Shown one piece after another: positions 42,359 through 50,163 of a stretch of DNA of 64,000 nucleotides. The notes under the pieces were generated by a model that worked only from the letters and a program-made list of their open reading frames with translations, had not been told where the DNA came from and ran no database searches. The position numbers and the translations under genes are program-made. Positions within the stretch are counted from its first letter, which is position 1; each line of letters begins with the position of its first letter. This stretch comes from DASZVB01 sp035545855 (GTDB lineage Bacteria > Myxococcota_A > Polyangia > Polyangiales > Polyangiaceae). The stretch spans positions 1 through 64,000 of the forward strand of contig DASZXK010000128.1 of NCBI GenBank assembly GCA_035545855.1, given 5' to 3'.

Positions 42359-43057
42359 GTGCCCGGCCGGTTCCACGATGCTCCGCGGTGCGTCCGGTGC
42401 CGGCTGCACGTCGGACTGTGCCTCTGCGCGTCCCTGCCGAGCATCGAGACGCGAACTCGGGTCCTCGTCGTGATGCACCGGTTCGAGGACCGGAAGCCGA
42501 CGAACACCGGACGCCTGGTCGCCGCGTGCCTGCCGAACAGCGACGTCTACGTCCGGGGCGAGGAGTCGCGCATGGACCGGCCGCTCGAGTCCTTCGAGGG
42601 CGTCCGACCGGTGGTGCTCTTTCCAGGCCCGACCGCTCGTCCTCTCGCAGACTTCCTCGGCGGTGACGGACCCGTCACGCTCGTCGTCCCCGACGGCAAC
42701 TGGCGCCAGGCGGGGAAGACTTCGAAGCGCGTCCGCGAGCTCGCTTCCCTGCCCTGCGCCGCGCTGCCGCACGGACCGCCCTCCGAGTACGCCCTCCGGA
42801 GGGAATCGCGACCGGAACGCTTGTCGACGATGGAAGCCGTCGCGCGCGCGCTCGGGTTGCTCGAAGGGCCGGAGGTCGAAGCCGCGCTCCTCACGGTGTT
42901 CCGCACGGTCGTGGAGCGTGCGCTCTGGGCGCGCGGGAGCCTGCGCTCCGCCGACGTCGTTCATGGCCTTCCGGAAGGGGCGAGACCGCACGATCCGCGA
43001 AGTGGCCTGTCGTCGCCCGGTGCGGACGCTTGCGTCCCGAGGACGCCGCGGCGATGA
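42359..43057 (+). CDS. DTW domain protein (tRNA-uridine aminocarboxypropyltransferase)
   Basis: 232 aa. The N-terminal cysteine set CVRCRLHVGLCLC is the zinc-like motif of this family. VVPDGNWRQAGKTSKR carries the DxW signature, with LVVMHRFEDRKPTNTGRLVA matching the conserved H...NT region. DTW/TapT enzymes transfer the 3-amino-3-carboxypropyl group of SAM to uridine in tRNA. The GTG at 42359 has an AGGAG site 6 nt upstream. The stop overlaps the Nudix gene by ATGA. Confidence 0.9.
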   Translation: MPGRFHDAPRCVRCRLHVGLCLCASLPSIETRTRVLVVMHRFEDRKPTNTGRLVAACLPNSDVYVRGEESRMDRPLESFEGVRPVVLFPGPTARPLADFLGGDGPVTLVVPDGNWRQAGKTSKRVRELASLPCAALPHGPPSEYALRRESRPERLSTMEAVARALGLLEGPEVEAALLTVFRTVVERALWARGSLRSADVVHGLPEGARPHDPRSGLSSPGADACVPRTPRR

Positions 43058-43599
43058 GGACGCCCATGCTCGCCTCGGAGGTCCTCGCGCTCCTCGACGC
43101 TCACCAGGCCGCGGACGTCCGTGAGCGCGGTTTCGTGCAGCGGATGCGGGAGCTCGCGCGCGCCTCCGCGCCGTTCTCGCGCCAGAGCTTCACGCCGGGG
43201 CACTTCACGGCGAGCGCGTTCGTGCTCTCGCCGGAGCGGGATGCGCTCCTGCTCATCTTCCACAAGAAGCTCTCGCTGTGGCTCCAGCCCGGCGGGCACG
43301 TGGAAGAGACGGATCGAACGATCCTCGACGCCGCGCGGCGCGAGGTCCTCGAGGAAGTGGGCCTCGAGGATTTCGAGGAAGCCCTGTCACCGCTCTTCGA
43401 CGTCGACATCCACGACATCCCCGCCCGCAAGGCGGAACCCGCCCACCAGCACTTCGACCTCAGGTTCCTGTTCGTCTCGAAGACGAGAGCCGCCCGAGAA
43501 ACGGACGAGATCGGCGGCATGCGCTGGGTCCCCCTCCAGGACCTCTCCACCGTCACGACGGACGAATCCGTCCTCCGCGCCGCCAGAAAGATCCGCTGA
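43054..43599 (+). CDS. Nudix hydrolase
   Basis: 181 aa. The Nudix box is GGHVEETDRTILDAARREVL followed by EEVG, of the GGHVE...REVLEEVG type, with the acidic residues for Mg intact. A hydrophobic strand pair, LLLIFHKKLSLWLQPGG, lies before it. Such enzymes cut nucleoside diphosphates linked to another moiety; the substrate is not evident. The start at ATG 43054 is chosen for the ATGA overlap with the DTW gene. Confidence 0.9.
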   Translation: MRTPMLASEVLALLDAHQAADVRERGFVQRMRELARASAPFSRQSFTPGHFTASAFVLSPERDALLLIFHKKLSLWLQPGGHVEETDRTILDAARREVLEEVGLEDFEEALSPLFDVDIHDIPARKAEPAHQHFDLRFLFVSKTRAARETDEIGGMRWVPLQDLSTVTTDESVLRAARKIR

Positions 43600-43612
43600 C
43601 GCCGGGGATCCC

Positions 43613-43760
43613 GGGAGCCGCACGGCGAATGGCGCGGTGGGGGGATCTCCTCACTGGACAGTTTGTATACAAACCATCCGTGGGGGCGGGACTCCTCGCT
43701 GGGTCGTGGGGCCGGGGATCTCCTCACTCGACAGTTTGTATACAAACCATCCGTGGGGGC
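43613..43760. repeat. dispersed element copies 2 and 3 with GTTTGTATACAAAC cores
   Basis: Two near-identical 73-bp units. Each contains GATCTCCTCACT, a short spacer and ACAGTTTGTATACAAACCAT, with cores at 43661-43674 and 43734-43747, followed by CCGTGGGGGCGGG. The leading part (GGGAGCCGCACGGCG) is shared with the copy at 46089. It lies in the gene-free stretch 43600-43896 between two convergent genes. Confidence 0.85.
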
Positions 43761-43841
43761 GGGGACTCCTCGCTGGGTCGTGGGGGACTCCTCGCTGGGT
43801 CGTGGGGCCGGGGACTCCTCGCTGGGTCGTGGGGCCGGGGG
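43691..43841. repeat. short tandem repeats, unit ACTCCTCGCTGGGTCGTGGG
   Basis: Four copies (starting 43691, 43765, 43787 and 43814) of a ~21-27 bp GC-rich unit, some with a GCCGGGG spacer, interleaved with the palindrome units. No open frame in this stretch is convincing. Confidence 0.8.
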
Positions 43842-43896
43842 ATCCCGCCCGGACCTCACGACGCCGCACGCCGTCCCGCGAGCGAAGCTCGCGGCG

Positions 43897-44685
43897 TCAC
43901 TGACAGACGTCGAATCCCGAGATCAGAAGAGCCGAGGAGCAGGACGTCTTCGAGGGGCAAGCGTTCGCCGAGCTCTGGGCGTCGCAGATCGGGTAGTCGA
44001 CGAGGGCCTGGCTGCACGAATCGACGCACTCGATCGACGACACGCGGGCCGCTGGTCCGATGTATTGCACGACCGCGCAGCACGTCTTCCCGTCGGTGCA
44101 GTCGCTCTGCGAATCGCACGTCACCGGCGTCGCGAGGCAACCGATGCCCGTGCAGCAGGCGTCCCCGGCGCCGACGCACTTCCGGCCGTTCCCGCTGACG
44201 CAGCACTTCTGCGTCGCGCTGCAGTGAGAGCCCCCACAGTCGACGCCATCGGAGCCGCCGTCTCCCTGGACTCCGCCGTCTCCCTGGACTCCGCCGCTCC
44301 CCTGGACTCCGCCGCTCCCCTGGAGGCCTCCGTTGCCGTCGCCCCCGGTGTCGTTCGCGCCGCCTGCGCCGGCGTCGGTCGAGCCACCGCTCGCATCGCC
44401 GCCGCTGCCGGCGCCGGACGCTCCGCCCGCTTCTCCGCCGACGAATCCGCCGCTCCCCGTCTCGCCCCCGCCGCTCGTCGCGCCACCGCTCTCCGCCGAG
44501 CCGCCGCTGCCCGAGGTCGAGTCTCCGGCGGCCCCGCCGTCCCCGGCGCCGAGCGCACCGCCGGCGCCGGGCGTCGCGCCGGCGTTCGCCGCGGGGTTGA
44601 AGAGGTCCTGCTTGGACGAGCTGCCGCAGCCGACGGATCCGACCGCGCAGGTGGACAGAAGAAGGAACAGGCGAAAGGGAGACAT
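43897..44685 (-). CDS. Gly-rich lipoprotein with Cys-rich C-terminal domain
   Basis: 262 aa from the ATG at 44685 (MSPFRLFLLLSTCAVGSVGC, lipobox SVGC). A very long Gly/Ser/Ala linker (about 25-140) includes repeats of GGVQGSGGVQGDGG. The C-terminal 110 residues hold about 16 cysteines (CGGSHCSATQKCC; CVGAGDACCTGIGC; CTDGKTCC) in a knottin-like spacing. No family is recognised. TACGCT 12 nt upstream, with TTCACC 17 bp before it, is a plausible promoter. Confidence 0.75.
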   Translation of the reverse strand: MSPFRLFLLLSTCAVGSVGCGSSSKQDLFNPAANAGATPGAGGALGAGDGGAAGDSTSGSGGSAESGGATSGGGETGSGGFVGGEAGGASGAGSGGDASGGSTDAGAGGANDTGGDGNGGLQGSGGVQGSGGVQGDGGVQGDGGSDGVDCGGSHCSATQKCCVSGNGRKCVGAGDACCTGIGCLATPVTCDSQSDCTDGKTCCAVVQYIGPAARVSSIECVDSCSQALVDYPICDAQSSANACPSKTSCSSALLISGFDVCQ

Positions 44686-44812
44686 GTGGGCGATCTCAGC
44701 GTAGAGCAACGATCGTCCTCGGTGAAGAGCGCGACGGGAGCGTCGCGAGCGATGACGCGATGCGAGAGTCCTTCGCGCTCACGCTCCGGCCCGTTCGGTC
44801 CCGTTCGTCGCC

Positions 44813-45160
44813 TCAGGTTCCGTTCAACCACGCGACGAGACGGCGGACGATCGAGCGCGGCGAGACGCGCAGCATCCCCGGTCCGGGCTGGAAACCGGCG
44901 GTCGACGCGACGTTCAAGATGCCACCGCGCCGCCGCTCGCGAAGCCCCTTTCCGAAGCGATGGGTGAGCTCGACGAGCGCCGAGACGTTCACCCGGATCT
45001 GTTCGAGCTCTCGATCGAGGGCCGCGTCGACGAACGCGCCGGTCGTTCCGAAGCCGGCGTTGTTGACGATGTAGTCTATGGTGAGACCTCGCTCGCGGAC
45101 TGCTCGCTCGATGGCAGCGGGCGCCCCGGGATCTCCGAGATCGGCTGCGATCGCCTCTCT
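44813..45160 (-). pseudogene. decayed short-chain dehydrogenase (SDR) gene
   Basis: The minus-strand frame reads AIAADLGDPGAP, then VNNAGFGTTGAF (the SDR NNAG motif), NVSALVELTHRFGKGL and GGILNVASTAGFQPGPGM, clear SDR sequence. It then jumps straight to VSPRSIVRRLVAWLNGT, the usual C-terminus of this subfamily. The Rossmann GxxxGxG start is missing, and so is the internal stretch with the catalytic YxxxK. Both deletions argue for a remnant. It fills most of the otherwise empty 44686-45268. Confidence 0.7.
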
Positions 45161-45268
45161 GCAAAGGATTCCGGGGAGGGCCGACCGCCCGAGCCGATCC
45201 GGGGCGGAGCGGGCACCAGGACCCGGGTGCGGTCCGGGGTTTTGCGGTACAAGGAGAGAACTACCTTC

Positions 45269-45712
45269 ATGAGACGTGTGGCGGCGTCGGTGATGGTCCT
45301 GGGCGGGCTTCTCGTCGCGTGCGCGACGGAGGTGCCGTTCGATCCGTCCCTCGGTGACGCGGCGCCACCCTGGGGCTTCGGCGCAGCGCCGAACGGCGGA
45401 GGCTTCGGCACGGGCGGTTCGCCCGGCAGTGGCGGCGCGTCCGCGGGCGGCGCGTCGGCGGGCGGCACTTCGGCGGGCGGCGCGTCGGCGGGCGGCGCGT
45501 TCGGTACCGGAGGGTCGCAGGCGAACGGCGGGTCCGTCGGCTCGGGCGGCTCCTTCGGCAGCGGAGGCTCGAGGGGAGCCGGCGGCGGGACGGGAAGCGG
45601 CGGCGGGTCCACGTGCAACGCGTCGAGCTGCCCTGCGTGTCTCTTCGCGACGCCGTGCTGCAAGCCCACGAACCAGTGCGGGTGCTCTCTCTTCGGTCTG
45701 CCCTGCGGCTGA
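45269..45712 (+). CDS. small Gly-rich lipoprotein with Cys-rich end
   Basis: 147 aa. The signal and lipobox (MVLGGLLVACATE) are followed by a Gly/Ser linker with GGASAGGASAGG-type repeats (DNA tandem at about 45436-45500). The last 37 residues carry eight cysteines (CNASSCPACLFATPCC; CGCSLFGLPCG). A strong AAGGAGAG site lies 10 nt before the ATG. Family unknown; it resembles the other linker lipoproteins here. Confidence 0.75.
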   Translation: MRRVAASVMVLGGLLVACATEVPFDPSLGDAAPPWGFGAAPNGGGFGTGGSPGSGGASAGGASAGGTSAGGASAGGAFGTGGSQANGGSVGSGGSFGSGGSRGAGGGTGSGGGSTCNASSCPACLFATPCCKPTNQCGCSLFGLPCG

Positions 45713-45752
45713 CCGTTTTCGCGACGCCAGGACCGCGCTACGGGTCTCCGCC

Positions 45753-46040
45753 ATGGTGACCCACGTCGTGCTGTTCAAGATGAAGGACCGAACCGGCGCC
45801 AGCGCTCGCGCCGTGAGGGACGCCCTCCTCGGCATGCGCGGGAAGATCCCGGGGCTCGAGTCCGTGGAGGTCGGAGTGGACTATCTCCGGTCCGAGCGCT
45901 CGTTCGACGTCGCGCTCATCACGCGACACGTCTCGCGAGAGGCGCTCGACGCGTACCAGACGCACCCCGTCCACGAGAAGGTGAAGGAGTTCATCTTCGG
46001 CGTGCGGGACGCCTCCATCTGCGTAGATTTCGAAGATTAA
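45753..46040 (+). CDS. Dabb-family (stress-responsive A/B barrel) protein
   Basis: 95 aa. It opens MVTHVVLFKMKD and continues PGLESVEVGVDYLRSERSFD, with YQTHPVHEKVKEFI, all matching the Dabb dimeric ferredoxin-like fold. Members are small stress or catabolic enzymes; the substrate is unknown. A TACGGGT stretch lies 8 nt before the ATG with no ribosome-binding site. Confidence 0.88.
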   Translation: MVTHVVLFKMKDRTGASARAVRDALLGMRGKIPGLESVEVGVDYLRSERSFDVALITRHVSREALDAYQTHPVHEKVKEFIFGVRDASICVDFED

Positions 46041-46088
46041 TCGGGCGGCAACGGGAGCGGGCCGTGGACAGGCGTAACCGAGCACGCA

Positions 46089-46185
46089 GGGAGCCGGACG
46101 GCGGACGGCGCGGTGCCGGACGGCGTGGCGGGGGGTATCTCCTCGCGGCATAGTTTGTATACAAACTATCTCCCCGGGATCTCGC
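46089..46185. repeat. dispersed palindromic element, copy 4
   Basis: It starts GGGAGCCGGACGGCGGACGG, contains GTATCTCCTCGCGGC and the 20-bp palindrome ATAGTTTGTATACAAACTAT (46150-46169), then CTCCCCGGGATC. The layout matches the copy at 43613. The stretch 46041-46379 has no other feature I can support. Confidence 0.8.
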
Positions 46186-46379
46186 GCCGGATCGTCCGTG
46201 GTGGGTCCTGCCGGAACACGGCCCCGCGACGCAAACCGACCGACCGCCCCGTCACCTGGACTGCAAACTTCTGCCGCGACTTCTCCGCTCACCGAAGCCG
46301 TTCGCGAGCGATTGCAGCGAGGCGCGGGTCGTGAGAGCAGATGGCTTGCGGGGGCGAGGGAGATCTGGCGGAAACGACC

Positions 46380-47216
46380 ATGAACACGAGCATCGAATTT
46401 CCGAAGGTGACGCAGACCGATCCGAGCGACGTTGCCGTCGCGATCGAGACCGCGCAAGCTCTCTGGCGACGCGGGGACCTCCAGGAGTCGCTCCGGTGGG
46501 TGCGACGCGCCGCCGAGGCCGCGGAGAACGAAGGCGACGACATGCGCGCGCTCTCGCTCGCGCGCGCGGCCGCGGACCTGCAGGAGCAGTACCGCCCGTC
46601 GCAGGCGCCTCCCCCGCCCGCGGCCACCCGGGCCTCCGCGCCTCCCGCCGCGCGTCCCTCCGCGGTTCCGGTCGCGGCGCATCCCTCGGCAGCGCCCGCA
46701 CAACCCGCCGCGACGTCCACGGAAGATCGCGTCTCGCGTCCGTCCGTCGCGCCGTCTCGCCCGTCGCAGGCGCCGAGCCGCGCAGCGGAGGCCGTGGCGA
46801 AGGCGACCCTCGACATCCCGCCCGCGCCGAAGCTCGAACCGTGGTCTCCGCCGGGTTCGCGCGCCGCGGAGGCCGCTCCTGCGCCCGCGCCCGCTCGCGC
46901 GGAGCCCGCGCCGAGCGCCGTCGCACCCGCGCCCGCGCCGAGAGCTGCCGAGCCCGCGCCGGCGTCGGTTCGCGCCGAACGAGCCCTCGAGCCGACGACG
47001 CCCGCGACGCCGGTTGCGGCGATGCCGGTGCCGGAGAAGCCGAGCGCGAAGTCCGGCGAAGTGCACACGGCCCTTCGCGTCGCGGTGGAAGCGTCGCGGA
47101 AGGCGCCGGGCACGTTCATCGTCCGTGCGCTCGGCGCGGGCGAAGCGCCCGGTGACGGCGCGTTCGAGGCGCTCCTCGTCCCGCTCTCGGCGGACGTGGA
47201 CCTGCGCGGCCGCTGA
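46380..47216 (+). CDS. Ala/Pro-rich protein with N-terminal helical domain, unknown function
   Basis: 278 aa from ATG 46380 (MNTSIEFPKVTQ); ATG 46341 upstream would add 13 residues. An N-terminal helical repeat-like region (IETAQALWRRGDLQESLRWV; AAENEGDDMRALSLARAAAD) resembles a TPR-type hairpin. About 150 residues of Ala/Pro/Ser follow, then a short ordered C-terminus (EVHTALRVAVEASRKAPGTF; FEALLVPLSADVDLRGR). No signal peptide. Related proteins seem common in Polyangia, but I know no function. Confidence 0.65.
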   Translation: MNTSIEFPKVTQTDPSDVAVAIETAQALWRRGDLQESLRWVRRAAEAAENEGDDMRALSLARAAADLQEQYRPSQAPPPPAATRASAPPAARPSAVPVAAHPSAAPAQPAATSTEDRVSRPSVAPSRPSQAPSRAAEAVAKATLDIPPAPKLEPWSPPGSRAAEAAPAPAPARAEPAPSAVAPAPAPRAAEPAPASVRAERALEPTTPATPVAAMPVPEKPSAKSGEVHTALRVAVEASRKAPGTFIVRALGAGEAPGDGAFEALLVPLSADVDLRGR

Positions 47217-47224
47217 GCTGCGCG

Positions 47225-48997
47225 TCAGTGCACGCCGAGCCGCTCGTAGGGCGTCCCCGCCTTCACGCGGACGTCGTCCGCGGGCGGCGGCAGGTGTTCC
47301 CAGGACTCGGGGTGGTCCTTCGGCCGTTGCCCGCTGTTCGTCGCGGTGCACCGGTAGAGCTCCGCGTCATCCATCACGAGCGCACCGACGGCGTACGTGA
47401 TCGCCGGTGAGCCGGGCGAGAGCGTCGCGGTCGTTCCCCAGATCTCGAGCGCTTGAGGAGAGACGCCGTCGGGGTAGCCCGAGTCCTCGAACTGGATGGC
47501 GGCGACCGTCTCGTTCACGTTCGCCGTGCCCGTGATCGTCCCCTTCGTCCCGTTGCCACCCATGAGCGCCGCGACGAGCGCGTTCGGCCCTTCCCAGTGG
47601 TTCTTCGAGAACTCGATGGGGCTCTTCAGATCCGGACTGATCTGGAAGACGACGCCGGGATTCGTCGCGGCGGGATCGAGCGAGTCGTAGCTGAAGTCCA
47701 TTCCGCGGAAGACGTTCGAGACGAAGTGGAAGTCCGACGCGGAATCCGACTCTCCGCCGAGGTACGCCATGAGCGAGCGGACGTCCGAGAAATACGAGTC
47801 CGAGATCGTCACGTGCCGCGCGCCGTCCCCCGTCTCGGGCTGGCTCCAGAAGCTCAGGATCGTGCCCGCGCCCCCGATGAACACGTTGTCGTGCAGGGAG
47901 ATGGTCCCCGAGCGCGTCTGCACCTGCGCGTTGTTGTCCTGGTACTGGCCGAGGCCGTTGTCGCGAAAGTGGAGCGCGGCGAAGGCGATGACGTTGTCGT
48001 ACACCTCGGCTCCGTCCCCGAGATCCTGGATCTGGAGCGCTTCGTTCCCCGTGCGGAGGATGCGATTGTTGTAGATGCGGAGGCCGGGGAAGAGGTTCGC
48101 GGGGGGCGCGCCCGTCCAGCCGAAGTACGTCCCTTCGGCGGCGGTGTCGTGGATGTAGTCGTCGTGGATCCTCACGTTCGCCATGTCGAACGCCGGATCG
48201 CCGTCCTTCCGCGAGTTCAGGAGACGGATCCCGGCGAAGCCCGAGCGCGTCACCTCCACGTATTCGATCTCGAAATCCGTGGCGTCCGACACGCTGATGC
48301 CCATGTGGAGGTACGGCGCCGTCAGGTCGAACCCGTCGTCGCTCAGGAAGCCGTACTTCCCGCGCGTGTTCGCGTAGGCGCCGCAGCGGTGACCGGGCAC
48401 CGAAGCGTCCCCGGTCTTCGAGTCCTCGTCGTAGCGGCCGCTCAGGATCCAGTGCGAGCCCCCGCCCATGGACCAGAGGTAGTTCGCGCCCAAATTCGGC
48501 CCCACCTTCACGCCTCCCCCCTGGTTGGTGATGACGAGCGGGTGGTCGGCGGTCCGCGTCGGCAGGTTCCCGAGGTTGAACTCCTCGTACTCTCCGGCGG
48601 GAACGTAGAGGCGATCCAGGTTCGTCCAGTCCACGTCCGGGAAGCTCTTCTGCACGTCGGGGTAGTAGATGCCCTCGCCCGAGGGCAGCGTGAACGTCGT
48701 TCCCGGCGCTCCGAAGTGCCCGAACGCCTCGCAGGACCCCGGCGTTCCCGAGTCCACGAGCGAGCTGCCTCCGGCGCCGTTCGACGCGCCGCCGTTTCCG
48801 GGAGCATCACCCCCCTGCCCCGCGTTGCCCGGGGACGCGCCCGCGCTCCCGCCGGAGCCACCGCCGTTCGCGCCGCCCGCGCCCGCGCCGGAATCCGGGC
48901 CGCCCGGGGACGCGTTTCCCCCTGCGCCGCTCGACCCGCATGCGACGAGGACCGCCGCACAGACGCTCGCGCCGCCCACGATCCGACCGGAGGCCAT
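47225..48997 (-). CDS. lipoprotein with right-handed parallel beta-helix
   Basis: 590 aa. Lipobox AAVLVACGSS, then a Gly/Ala linker to about residue 75. The body has the pattern of parallel beta-helix (pectate-lyase/PbH1) proteins: GIYYPDVQKSFPDVDW, NVRIHDDYIHDTAAEG, LRIYNNRILRTGNEALQI, AEVYDNVIAFAALHF, ISLHDNVFIGGAG and VTISDSYFSDVRS. Such folds bind or cut polysaccharides. The last 60 residues resemble a carbohydrate-binding tail (TYAVGALVMDDAELYRC). No catalytic residues can be assigned. Confidence 0.8.
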   Translation of the reverse strand: MASGRIVGGASVCAAVLVACGSSGAGGNASPGGPDSGAGAGGANGGGSGGSAGASPGNAGQGGDAPGNGGASNGAGGSSLVDSGTPGSCEAFGHFGAPGTTFTLPSGEGIYYPDVQKSFPDVDWTNLDRLYVPAGEYEEFNLGNLPTRTADHPLVITNQGGGVKVGPNLGANYLWSMGGGSHWILSGRYDEDSKTGDASVPGHRCGAYANTRGKYGFLSDDGFDLTAPYLHMGISVSDATDFEIEYVEVTRSGFAGIRLLNSRKDGDPAFDMANVRIHDDYIHDTAAEGTYFGWTGAPPANLFPGLRIYNNRILRTGNEALQIQDLGDGAEVYDNVIAFAALHFRDNGLGQYQDNNAQVQTRSGTISLHDNVFIGGAGTILSFWSQPETGDGARHVTISDSYFSDVRSLMAYLGGESDSASDFHFVSNVFRGMDFSYDSLDPAATNPGVVFQISPDLKSPIEFSKNHWEGPNALVAALMGGNGTKGTITGTANVNETVAAIQFEDSGYPDGVSPQALEIWGTTATLSPGSPAITYAVGALVMDDAELYRCTATNSGQRPKDHPESWEHLPPPADDVRVKAGTPYERLGVH

Positions 48998-49003
48998 CTC
49001 CCC

Positions 49004-49033
49004 AACGTAGCGGAGGCCCAGGGCAGCCTTCAA
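49004..49033 (-). promoter_or_regulatory. promoter of the beta-helix lipoprotein gene
   Basis: On the minus strand TTGAAG (49028-49033) and TACGTT (49004-49009) are separated by 18 bp. GGGGAG follows directly before the ATG at 48997. It is the clearest sigma70-type promoter I can see in the window. Confidence 0.5.
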
Positions 49034-49034
49034 G

Positions 49035-49541
49035 TCACCGGACGGCGCAGCAGCCCGCCTGACAGCGGGCCGTCGCACGACCTCCGGGACACGCCCCGCT
49101 CGCGGGATTTCCGCAGGGCGTCTGCGCGTATTCGGGGCGCGAGGCGGCCCGCTTCGCGATCGCGAGGTTGATGCAATTTCCGTCTCCCGACACGACGGTG
49201 CAGTCCTCGTCCGTGCGACACGCGCGGTCCTCGTGCGGCACGTTCGCCCACACGGTGGCCGCGCGATCGCAGGCGGCATCCTTCCCGTACGGCCACCGCT
49301 CCGCATGCACGGGTTCGTTCGGCAGCCGTCCGCACGCCGCCGTCGGACGAGAGGGATCGGCAGAGGGCGGGGCGGACTGCGGCATCGCCGCGACGAGCGG
49401 CGGAGCGTCGGACCGCGGCGCCTCCACCACGCTCGGCGGCGACACGGCCGACGCGGGTGCCGTCGCGGGAGTCCGCGGATCGCAGGCGACGCACCCGATG
49501 AACGCCGCGAGCGCCACCCGGCGACTCACGTCGGCGTCCAT
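49035..49541 (-). CDS. small Cys-containing lipoprotein, unknown function
   Basis: 168 aa with lipobox FIGCVACDPR, then a Pro/Ala/Ser stretch. The C-terminal half contains DRACRTDEDCTVVSGDGNCI and CQAGCCAVR, a pattern seen in many myxobacterial secreted proteins (Cys-x-Thr-Asp-x-Asp-Cys). No enzymatic motif. Its start overlaps the previous gene's stop by 16 bp, so the two are cotranscribed. Confidence 0.75.
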   Translation of the reverse strand: MDADVSRRVALAAFIGCVACDPRTPATAPASAVSPPSVVEAPRSDAPPLVAAMPQSAPPSADPSRPTAACGRLPNEPVHAERWPYGKDAACDRAATVWANVPHEDRACRTDEDCTVVSGDGNCINLAIAKRAASRPEYAQTPCGNPASGACPGGRATARCQAGCCAVR

Positions 49542-50110
49542 GTCGCGGCGTAGTCGGCGCCGTCCGCCGTTCGCTTCCAGCGGATCGAGACGTTCTTTCG
49601 CCCCGCGGCGCCGAGCACGGCCTCGATGCCCGCGGCGGTCCCGATCATCTGCTCGTCGCTGATCGACGGCCACTCGGAGAGCGAGATGGTCGCGACGCCC
49701 GGGCCGTCCACGCGAGCCGTCAGCCTCCCGACGTTGTACGTTCGCCGGTGGAGCTCGTTCGCCCGGTCGACGAGCTGGTGGTCCGTGAGCACGTGGAGCA
49801 CCAGGCGCCAGACGGTGCCCACCATGCGTTCCACGCTCCGGTGGCAGAACGCGCGCACGAACTCGGGGAACGCGTCGACGGCGATCCGCGCCTCGCGAGC
49901 GACGGCACGCTGGAACTCGTCCGCGATGCGCACCGGGAGCCACGAACCGGCCTTCGCCCCGAGGTACGCCTCGCGATCGGCGTCCGAGAGCAGCTCGATC
50001 GCTCGATTCACGACGTCCGCGCCGACGATCTCCTCGAGCGACTGCCGCGACGAGAGGACGCTGTCTCCGGCGAGAGATGGCTCGTCCGGGGGCGGCGCCA
50101 CGGTGCTCAC
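49526..50110 (-). CDS. TIGR02265/DUF2378-like myxobacterial protein
   Basis: 194 aa from GTG 50110 with a GAGGGA site. Helical, with FPEFVRAFCHRSVERMVGTV, WRLVLHVLTDHQLVD, RTYNVGRLTARVDGPGVATI and a closing strand set (NVSIRWKRTADGADYAATW). Size and layout resemble the roughly 200-aa TIGR02265 family expanded in myxobacteria, whose function is unknown. The family match is from memory and tentative. Confidence 0.55.
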   Translation of the reverse strand: MSTVAPPPDEPSLAGDSVLSSRQSLEEIVGADVVNRAIELLSDADREAYLGAKAGSWLPVRIADEFQRAVAREARIAVDAFPEFVRAFCHRSVERMVGTVWRLVLHVLTDHQLVDRANELHRRTYNVGRLTARVDGPGVATISLSEWPSISDEQMIGTAAGIEAVLGAAGRKNVSIRWKRTADGADYAATWTPT

Positions 50111-50163
50111 GGCAGATCCCTCATCTCGGGGATGATTTCCCACCCCGGTCGAAAGGGCAAGCG

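Noticed and set aside
43613..43841. Possible CRISPR array
   Set aside because: The repeats are few, unevenly spaced, partly overlapping and have no unique spacers or cas genes nearby.
44686..44812. Short open frames upstream of the Gly-rich lipoprotein gene
   Set aside because: No start signals or coding bias; this is the upstream region of 43897-44685 and the edge of the SDR remnant.
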